From Letharia columbiana (taxonomy: Eukaryota > Ascomycota > Lecanoromycetes > Lecanorales > Parmeliaceae): a stretch of 64,000 nucleotides of DNA. The notes under the pieces are model-generated. The model saw nothing but the letters and a program-made list of their open reading frames with translations. It made no database searches and was not told where the DNA came from. Shown in pieces: positions 55,040 to 64,000 of the stretch; positions within the stretch are counted from its first letter, which is position 1, and each line of letters begins with the position of its first letter. Position numbers and translations under genes: made by a program. The stretch lies in NCBI RefSeq assembly GCF_014066305.1, contig NW_023501042.1, positions 1,172,501 to 1,236,500 of the forward strand, given 5' to 3'.

Positions 55040-55400
55040 GTACCGAGGCTTTTGAATGCCCGTTTCGGAACCTCGAAATAATATGATGATTTTTGATGTC
55101 TTACCCATATTGTTTCGAGACTAATAGTTTACTCGTATTGCTTCGGGACCTCGGAATAATCTAAGGATTTTTGATGTTTTGCCCGTATTGTTTCGGGACT
55201 GATGATTTGCCCGTATTACTTCGGGACCTCGAAATAATCTAAGGGTTTTTAATGTTTTGCCTGTATTGTTTCGGGACTGATGATTTACCCATATTGCTTC
55301 GGGACCTCAAGATGATCTGAGGGTTTTTGATTGGTTCGGGTCCTCGTATGATATGAGGGTTTTTTATCCGTATTGATTTCGAGATCTCGGATGAAATGAG
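55040..55400. repeat. 78-bp tandem repeat in TRIM interior
   Basis: The string TTGTTTCG starts at 55110, 55188 and 55266, giving an exact 78-bp period. Each unit contains CCCGTATTG-TTTCGGGAC and CTTCGGGACCTCG followed by AATAATCTAAGG and TTTTTGATGTTTTGCCCG. Degenerate units extend on both sides (GTTTCGGAACCTCG near 55060, GGTTCGGGTCCTCG near 55334). CCTCGGAATAAT-type and TTCGGGACCTCG motifs could form small hairpins. No reading frame stays open. Confidence 0.82.
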
Positions 55401-55593
55401 AATTTTAGTTTGACATTTTTTATATAGAGATTAAATAGCGATAGCCCTCTCGTCGGTGGATATAAGCTAAAAAAATGAGGTATCGCTATGAGGTATATCT
55501 ATTTATAACAATTATCAAAGACTTAGTTTAATATTCATATTAGGAAGTATAAGAATATTCGATACTATTTTACCCGCTTCCGGGCTTATAACC

Positions 55594-55771
55594 TATTAAA
55601 AGTAGAATATTAGACATATTAGAATGATTATAACTAAAAGACTAATTATTCATTTATGGGATATACGGATATTTATATATATAAAATAGATGGCTAATAG
55701 TAACTGATAATTACTAGCCCTGATAATACGCGACATATTATGCGATAGCCGAAGGGGCTAATATTATAACA
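55594..55771 (-). repeat. 5' LTR of TRIM
   Basis: TATTAAAAGTAGAATATTAG ... GGGCTAATATTATAACA, 178 bp, with the intact AACA end. It is closely similar to the partner LTR; differences are transitions (GATAGCCGAAGGGGC against GATAGTCGAAGAGGC). Confidence 0.88.
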
Positions 55772-55776
55772 ACTAG

Positions 55777-55845
55777 ATATAAATATACTAAGGCGTATCA
55801 CGTGATCGCCAAGACGCTAAGAGTCACGTGATCCGAATTCCAATA
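55777..55845 (-). repeat. 5' LTR of H, right part
   Basis: ATATAAATATACTAAGGCG ... GTGATCCGAATTCCAATA. It keeps two CACGTGAT boxes and the inverted CGCCAAGACGCTAAGAG. It is followed by ATATC (55846-55850), the duplication matching 2059-2063. It carries one fewer TCACGTGA site than E2, explaining the shorter LTR. Confidence 0.88.
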
Positions 55846-55850
55846 ATATC

Positions 55851-58290
55851 TAAAGATATTAGAGAATAAGTTTATTAAAGATATTTTTACGCTATCTTTT
55901 TATTAGATAACTATATTAGTTATTATAATTATTATTTAATCCCTTATTATAGTTAATATAAAATATCTATTTTATAATTCTAATAATATTATCTTATTTT
56001 AAAAAGGCTATATAAATAATATAATCTAATTCTAAAGACGTCTTTAAAATCTAATTAAGAATCTCGTTTATAATATAATTAGCTTTATCTCTAAAATATT
56101 TAAGATATTAGCGTTAATTAATTTATAACTTATTTAAATATTATTATATTTATTCTCTATTAAAGTCTATTACTTTATCCTCTCTCTTTTTAACTTTATA
56201 ATCTTATTCTCTAATATTAATATTTATATCTTTTTTTTATATAAGATAAACTTAATTTTATATACTTTATTCTAAACGATATTATTAGATTTTATATTAT
56301 TTTAAATAAGAATTAAGGTGTAAAGCGAAGAGATAATATTCTTCGAAAAATTAAAATTATTATTATATTATAAATTAGTTATTTAATCTTATAATTTCGA
56401 AAAATTAAAAATAGTAGATAAATAAATAAATATATTATTAATAAATATATCGATTATTATAGTATTTATATTTTTAGAAAAGCGTTTTATAATATAATTA
56501 GTTAGTTTATTAGATAAATAATAAAGCTTATTAATATTAACGCTAAAATTTAAAATAAAAGATATTACTTTAAATTAATATACGTAATATTTAATATATT
56601 ATATTACTTACTATTTAATTAATATAAAAATATTATAAGATTTATAAAGTTTAAATAGCTTATATAATATAGAGTTAAAATTAAAAATAATTAAAAAGTT
56701 ATAATACTTTAAACTTTATTTTATTAATTTAAATTTTTATATAATAGAGTAGAATTTAAAGAAAATTATAATAGTATATAATAAAATAAAGTAAATAAAT
56801 AATTTATCTTATCGCTATTATCTTATATTGAATTTATATATTTCTATTTATACTTAATATTATTTAATAATTATTTTTTAGAATTTAAAATTAATCTTAT
56901 TAGTATTTTATAATAAATCTTAATTTTATTTATTCTATAATAAAGATATAGTTAAAATATTAAAGTAATTATATATATAAGAAATACTATAACTCTTTAA
57001 GAAAGTCTAAAAGAATACTCTTTCTTCGTTATCTTATTACTATAAATTACTTAATATATATATACTAAATAGATATCTTAAAAGTATAAAAATTATTTTA
57101 ATATTATACTCTATTTAAATTATAAAATATAATCTATCTATTATATTTCGAAGTATTATTATTATAAAAATAATTTTTAATTTTAATTCTCTATTTATTA
57201 TAAATTCTTAAATAGCTTAATAAATTATATTTTTTTAAAGATATAATATATATAAAGTGAAGATAGATAATAAATTATAAATTTAGTTAGATAAATATAT
57301 ATAGAGATAATAAAATATAGATCTTAAGTAGTAATAGATATTTAGCGTATAATCTACTTCTCTTTAATAAAGATATTATTAGATTTTTTAGTATATCGAA
57401 GAAATAGTAATAATATTCTCTTAAAGTAATAGTTTAAATTGTTATTTAGAAAGTCTAATTTATTCTTTACTCTATTATTATATCGTTATTTACTCTTTAA
57501 TATAATAAGATTCTTATCTTAATAGCTATTATACTTCGATAAAAAGTTTATCTTATTTATTTAAAGAAGTAGATTATAGCGAGAATAAGAAGATTTAATA
57601 TATTTATCTTTATTTTAAAATTAATTTATATCTAGCTTAACTCTAATATTAAAAATTAATTAGATATTTTATTAAAATATTAATATTAAAATATTAAAAA
57701 TAAGTATTTAGACTTAATCTACTTTTAAAATAAAAGTATTACTCTTTATTTATTTTATCTAACTTAGATATATCGATAGTATTATTAAAAAAGTTAAAAA
57801 TTTAAATAAAAAAATTAGGCGAGTATTTATTTATAAATTAATATATTAAAGCTTTAGATCTTATAATAGTAGTTAAAGCGCTTATTATATTCTTTTTTAA
57901 AAAATCTATAATCTTAATCTATATATAAAAGTTAGTTAATAAATAAATTATAAAAATAATATTAAGATAAATTATACTTATAATTATATTTAAAATAAAA
58001 TAAATTTTTTAATTTATATTATTCTAATTAAGACGATATTTACTCTTAATTTATTCTTAATTATATTACTTAATATTATTTTTTTAAATAAATTTAATAA
58101 TATATATAATCTTATTTAAAATAAAATATATAAGATATATAATTTAATAGTTATATAAAAATTTATTAAATTTAATTTAAATATTATTAATAAAGCGCGA
58201 TAAGCTATTAATCTTAAATATAAATAATATATTATCTTACTTAGACTTTAACTCAAATATTCTAAATATCTATTTAATACTCTTTTTAAG
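55851..58290. other. RIP-altered DNA, unassigned (right flank of H)
   Basis: Continuation of 1384-2063 before H inserted. It is AT-saturated. No domain could be read with confidence; a lysine/glutamate-rich frame exists on the - strand near 56100-56250 but matches nothing I can name. It is probably an older, decayed element. Confidence 0.45.
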
Positions 58291-58299
58291 AATCTCTTT

Positions 58300-58575
58300 T
58301 TAATATATAATATTATTAAGCTTTTTATCTACTTTATTCCTTTCTAAAGTATTATTACTTTAAATATTATATATTAAAAATATTAGTATTTTAGAAAAAG
58401 AAAACTTACTTTTTATCTATTCTTTATAAATTTTAACTTATTAAATCTCTTATTTCTATTCTTACTTTCTTTTATATGGCTTAATATAATAATTTCTTAA
58501 TAATTTAACTCTATTTTAAAAAGTTTATATATTTTAAATTTCTTTATATTGGCGGGCTAAGAGATTATCTTTTTT
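58300..58575 (-). repeat. Possible 3' LTR of Gypsy element G2
   Basis: On the - strand a purine-rich stretch (GACTTCAAGAAAAAAAGA) is followed by TAATCTCTTAGCCCGCCAATA, resembling a polypurine tract and the start of an LTR as in other ascomycete Gypsy elements. The left end is not defined, and the partner LTR would lie beyond the window. This is a tentative call. Confidence 0.35.
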
Positions 58576-61500
58576 TTCTTGAAGTCTTCTCTAGAGTAGA
58601 CTTAGGTGGAGGGTTTATAGAAATAAATTAAAATTATATACTTATTCTCTTAATTTATTTTAAATTAAATATTTTAAAAAATTTATTATATATTATAATA
58701 AATAAAAGAATAAGTATTATTATTATTAGAATAAATAAAAAGAATAAAAAAAGTAAAAGATTATAGAGAATAATAAAAAGTATAAATAAACTAATTTCCG
58801 AGTTATAGATTTTTCGTAATAATAATTATCGAAGAAACGAATTTAGTAATTTTAGTATTTCGAAAATATTAAAAAGTTAGCTATCTTTTCTTCGCTAATA
58901 ATATTATCTTATATTAAGTATCGCCTAGCTATTTAATATTATATTATTAATTATATTTAAAATTATATCCTTTTTAATATATTAGATATTTAATTAAATA
59001 ATCTTTACTATAATATTTAATACGCTTATTAAATAAGAATTATAATTTATATAATTTATAATTATTAATATTATCTTTTATATAGATAGAATTAAATTTC
59101 TCTAATAATAGTTTATAAAAAAAATTAATATTAGCGGGTTATAATTTTAATTATATTATTAAGAATATAAGATAAACTCTTTAATAATTAGATATATTAA
59201 GATAATAAGTTTATTTATTTATTTTAATAATAATTTTAAAAGAGTTAATATAGCGTTAATTAATTTTATTTATCTTAATAGTATTAATAGATTATAAAAT
59301 AGAGTAATCTTTATATAAATATAAGAGTATCTTATCTTTCTTTTTAAAGTATATAGATTAATATTTATAATTATAATAGAATTTCTAAAATATTTAGATA
59401 AAGCTTATTATATTAATAGCTTTAATTCTAATAATAATATATATTTACTATAATAATTTAAATAATATAATAAAATTAAAAGTCTTATTTAGAGGGAATT
59501 TATAGAATAGTTTATTTAATAATTTAATTATAATAATTAACTATATATTATTAAGTAGTACTTATATATATAAAAGAATAATAAATTATATTAAAGACTT
59601 TTTTAGAGTATATAAATAAAAGTATAAAGTAATTTTAGTCGTCTAATTAATATATTTATTATTATTATTTATTTAAAAATAATAAGTTATAAAATATAAT
59701 AATTTAATTCTTAATTTATTAAATATAGCTTTTTATAGCTTTAATAGAAATTTAAAATTTCTATTAAATAATAAGATCTTTAATATTTCTTAGTTATCTA
59801 TATCGAGATAATTTAATAAAATAATAGTTTACTCTTTAATATCTTAGATAGATTTATTAGAAATATAAATAATTTATTTTATAAATTTATCTATAACGAT
59901 TATTATATAATTAAATCTCTTATTAAATAATAGTATAGTAAGAATAAAATTAAGTATTAAGATATAAAAAGATAAAATAGAATTCTTTATAGATTATAGA
60001 TAATTATAAGATTTATAATAATAAGTTTATAATATTAAATATTTAGAATAATATTTAATATAACTATAAAGATACTTAAATAATCTCTATATATATTATA
60101 ATTTAAAGATTATATTAAAAGATCTTTCGAAATCTAAATAATTATTATTATAGGCGATTTTAAGAATATCTTTAATTAGCGATTAAGATATATATAATCG
60201 CTTAAAATCGATAAATTTATTTTTATAAAAAATAAGGCTAGAGTTTATAATATTACGAATAAAAGAAAACTTAACGCTCTTATTTTTAGTTATTAGCTTT
60301 ATATTAATATTTATAATACTAATAATTCTTATTTAATATAAATCTATATTATATTTAATAAGAAGCCTATTATAAAAGACTTTATTTATCTCTATTACGA
60401 TAATAAAGTAATTATAAATATTATTATAATCTATTATTTATATAATATAAATATATAAAATATTAAGCTTTAAGTAATTTTTAAATAATATTAATTTATT
60501 AATATTTATAAGGCGTAAAAAAGCGTCTAATATAATATATTTCTTATTAAACTTATATCTTATATCAAGATAAAATTAATAAAAAAATTAAGAAATATAT
60601 ATTAGTTATATATTTAGTTTTATTATAGATATTATAAAAGTAATAGAAGATTATTTTATAATATTAAGAATAGCTAAATAATTAGTTTAAATAATAATAA
60701 ATTACTTAAACGACTTTATAAGATATTAAATCTTCTTAATAATCTATATAAATCTTATTATCTCGAGTTTTATAGATTAATAATTCTTCTCGATAAAAAT
60801 TAATATTCTTAATAAGTATATAATTAACTTTATAATAGTTTTAGATAATTACTTAATATTAGCTATAATAATATATTTCTTTTTAATATAAAATATCTAT
60901 ATACTAAAATCTTATTCTCTAAAGACATTTAGATTTATTTATAGATCTTTATTTAAATTAAAATATATAAGTAATAAAGGTTTATTTAAAGTTTTCTATA
61001 GACTTTAAAAGCTTTAATTCTTTTATAAGATAGTCTTTAATAGATAAAGTTTAAAGAAATAGATATAATATAAATTACTCTTAATAAGTATCTCTTTAAA
61101 TAAGCGAGTTTTTAGTACTTATAGAGAATTAATAAGCTATATATAGTAGTAAACTAAATTTCTTAAATAATCTATTAGTCTAAAATAGTATTTAAGATCG
61201 TCGAGTATATTAAGATAAATAATCTTATTAATAACTTTTAGTTTATTCTTAGCTATTATTATATTAAAAGAATTAATTTAATAATCTAATAGATTAATAT
61301 TAGAATATTTTAGAAAGATTTTTATAAACGTAATAGTAATATTATATATAATTAAGATTTAAATTAATTTTTATAAATATATAATATATTTCTTTAAGAT
61401 TTTAAAGTCTAATATAATATTATTAATATATACTTAAATAAAGTCTTTAATAAGTTATAGAATTTTATTAATCTATCGCTATATATAAATTATAAAATTT

Positions 61501-63480
61501 ATATATTTTATAATTAATATATTAAAAGTTTCTTAATCTTAATAAGAAATTATAATAAGTATATAGCGATTATCGTAGTAAATAAGTTATTAATAAAAGA
61601 AAGATATTATATTAAATATAAATAAATAAATATATTTTAATAATCTTACTATAATATCTAATTATAATAATATAAAATATATATCTAAAATAATAAGATT
61701 ATTAAGGTCTCTAATATCTATTATAACTCTTTTCTTCTACTTATTATTTAATAGTGTTTTTTAAATTATAAAAATAGAATAGCTAAATAAAATAAGCTTA
61801 ATAATATATTTAAACTTATTTTATTATTATAAATTATTAAATATATTATTAATTATTATTTTATTATTAATATCTAGAGAGTAAATCTTAATATAATTTA
61901 ACTTTAATAGCTTATTTTACTAGTTATTATATAGTATAATCTTTATTTAATTATATTTAAATACTTTAATAAAGTTTTTATCTCTTTATAAGATAAGAAA
62001 TTTATTAATTAGATCTATTAGAATCTAAGTATTATATTTATTATTATAAATTATAATATTATTTAATAGCTTAATCTCTTTAATAAGATTTAATTAAGAT
62101 ATAATAGCGTTATAAATAAGCTATAAAAGGCTATTAGTTATACTTATTAATATTATTATAATAAAAATAACTACTTTCTTAATCTAATTACTTATAATAA
62201 GCTTATCTATAAAAATCTTTAACGAAGATTTTATAAAGAAGATATTTTTATAATTAACTTCGTATAATATATCTAAATAAAACTTTTTAGAAATTTAAAT
62301 AATCTAATTAATTTTATTTTTAATTAAAATTTTAATAATATATAAATCTATAAGATAAGCGTATAAAGTTAAATTCCGCTATACTATTAGCTTAAAAATA
62401 TAATCTCTCTTAAATAATCTTTTAGAAAAGTTAATAGATATTATAATATCGATATAAAATATTATAATTAAGATCTTATAAGTATAAATAATATATTTCT
62501 AATATAAATTATATTATTAATTAATAATATTAATAATAATAATATAATTATTAATATATACTTTAGCTTAAATAATATTAAATATAATCTTCTTAAGATT
62601 TATAATATTATTCTTTAGTAATATATAGACTTTTAGATTATTAATAAGATAAATCTCTCTTTAAATATAATAGAGAATTTTATTATTATCTATCTTACTA
62701 ATAGAGATATATATTAAAATTAAAATATATTTATTAATATTATATATAGCTAAATCTAAGCCCTTAATATAAAAAGATAAGATTATTTTTTAAATCTCTA
62801 TAAGAGATAGTAATATTAGTAGTTATAATTTATCTATCAAAGTAACTCTATAGTCGATATTAATATAAATCTTTTTATCGATAATATTAAGCTATAGGCG
62901 TATAAAGATATAAATATAATTTTACTCTCGAAAGATAATTTTTATATCTAGATTGAACTTTTCGATAGAATTAGAGTTAATAATTTTAATAAAATCGAAG
63001 TCTTAATAATAAGAGATTTCTAATTAATAAATGAAAGGCTTCTACTTAGCTACGGAAGACTCTTATAAATAACCCTCTTATAAGTACTTATAAAGTTTTA
63101 TTTTAGATATAAATAATATCTTATAATTTTAGTAGATTATATAAATATCAACGAAGTTAGTATAAATCTCTTTATATAGCTATTCTTCGTAATTGTCAAC
63201 GAAGCTTTTCTTAAACGATTCGCCTTAATAAGCTTCTTATACTTTATTATACTCTTAAAAAATATTAAAATAATTCTTATTAATATAATTAGCTTAATTA
63301 TAAGCTATTTAATTATTATAATTAATTTAATAAATAGCGGTTTAGCTATAATAGATACCTTATAACTATTATAGCTACTTACCTCTATTACTTTAATAAT
63401 AATTATCTTATCTTAAAAACCTTTTATCTTAAGGAGAATTTAATTGTTTAAATTAATTCGAGAATATCGAATCTAACGTA
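58576..63480 (-). pseudogene. G2: Gypsy pol pseudogene (protease, RT and downstream)
   Basis: On the - strand 61419-61430 encodes YINN followed by I-I, the mutated Gypsy YxDD site. Downstream come remnants of a helical thumb region and, near 61270-61300, NINLLDY-stop-INSF, matching the L-G-x-x-x-S-x-x-L block that follows RT in many ascomycete Gypsy elements. Near 61170-61200 LDDLKYY resembles the L-x-x-L-E-x-Y-L-G-L-T-G block. Upstream (62560-62950) are remnants of the retropepsin-like domain with a VDN-x-K-x-Y-M-L-I-G-N-D-type block near 62620. Integrase should lie at about 59500-60500 but was not resolved. Confidence 0.7.
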
Positions 63481-63483
63481 TTT

Positions 63484-63553
63484 AAAAGACTGGCAATTTA
63501 AAGGCGTGACGGTATGGTAAGCGAATGATTGCTTTACGGAGCGTATTGCTAAT
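63484..63553. other. Low-RIP island upstream of G2 protease
   Basis: Sequence such as GACTGGCAATTTAAAGGCG and GCGAATGATTGCTTTACGG keeps CA and TG while both sides are saturated with TA. It does not match any LTR in this window. It could be a remnant of a different insertion or an unmutated patch of the gag leader. Confidence 0.4.
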
Positions 63554-64000
63554 TTAATTAATAACCGTACTATTAATTATTATAAGCGTATTATCTTCTA
63601 TTATAAGATCTATTCTAGTAGTTAGAAGACTATCACAAATAGAATAAAAACTAAAAAAAATTAAATAATTAATTTTCGTAATTCTATTAACCTTAATAAT
63701 TAATATTTAATTAATCTTATCGAAGACCTTATTAAAAGGTTTAATTATTACGTTATTACTATAGTAATTAACTTTATTAAAGTCTTTAGTAAAATAATCT
63801 AAATATCTTAAATTATATATTTTTCTTTAATTTAAGTACTTAAATAAATAAAGAAATCGATATTATAATAAATAATAAGTTTATAAAAGTATATAAGTTT
63901 ATTGTAATACCTTAATAGATAAATATTAATTAATTTTTAATATTATTTATATTAGTAAACTTAATATAATAAATAACTACTTATATATAATCTAAAGACT
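63554..64000 (-). other. Probable G2 gag region, unresolved
   Basis: RIP-altered sequence on the upstream side of the G2 protease on the - strand, where gag is expected. No motif is readable; the element continues past the window edge. Confidence 0.35.

Larger units (their letters stand above)
54710..55771 (-). mobile_element. TRIM: miniature LTR element, 1062 bp, non-autonomous
   Basis: Two 178-bp LTRs (54710-54887 and 55594-55771) flank about 706 bp with no coding potential. ACTAG is duplicated on both sides. On the - strand the 5' LTR (right one) is followed by GGTTATAAGCCCGGAAGCGG, a half-tRNA primer site, and the 3' LTR is preceded by the purine tract GGCTATCGGGGAG. All signals needed in cis are present and all proteins absent, so a Copia element sharing the primer site would have mobilised it. 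CA/TG are abundant inside, so RIP is slight. Confidence 0.88.

Noticed and set aside
56100..56250. Lysine/glutamate-rich frame on the - strand that recalled the N-terminal part of fungal RecQ-type helicases
   Set aside because: The resemblance is loose, without motifs, and breaks on both sides; AT-saturated DNA yields such frames by chance.

Overview
This window is a gene-free, AT-saturated block from a filamentous ascomycete genome (Pezizomycotina by inference). CpA and TpG are almost absent over most of it, while CpG, CpT and TpC persist. Glutamine and tryptophan codons of recognisable reverse transcriptases have become TAA or TAG, and Gly/Asp codons have drifted to Ser/Asn. That is the signature of repeat-induced point mutation (RIP). 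I see no intact protein gene, tRNA, rRNA or bacterial feature. Everything recognisable is a dead retrotransposon.

Layout. Positions 1-1383 are the 3' end of a Copia element (E1, + strand). A single Copia copy on the - strand (H, family A) then runs from 2064 to 55845. It is closed by the 5-bp duplication ATATC and split by four insertions: Copia B (2287-31742, duplication TAGAT), a non-LTR LINE (34546-40790, 16-bp duplication), a Gypsy chromovirus E6 (44168-53970, duplication AATAT) and a miniature LTR element, or TRIM (54710-55771, duplication ACTAG). B itself holds a second family-A copy, E2 (+ strand, 2371-9560, duplication TCGGC, inside B's 3' LTR), and a third, E4 (- strand, about 13449-31098). 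E4 in turn contains an unidentified 10.4-kb block flanked by near-pure poly-A tracts. From 55851 to the end there is unassigned RIP-altered DNA and then a second Gypsy element (G2, - strand).

Consistency check. Removing the insertions and one copy of each duplication leaves H at 7185 bp. Uninterrupted E2 is 7190 bp. E4 without its 10.4-kb block is about 7210 bp. Family A is therefore a Copia element of about 7.2 kb with a very long 3' non-coding region that carries a hairpin, a G-run cluster and a variable minisatellite of about 25 bp. Its LTR, about 150 bp, has up to three TCACGTGA palindromes.

Relative order. H came first; B, the LINE, E6 and the TRIM entered H; E2 and E4 entered B; the 10.4-kb block entered E4. 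Islands that kept CA/TG (about 1060-1380, 2270-2440, 8820-9780, 34546-34640, 44168-44410, 53330-53970, 54890-55420) mark short or terminal parts that escaped heavy RIP. The window is probably constitutive heterochromatin; a centromeric, pericentromeric or subtelomeric position is possible but not shown.
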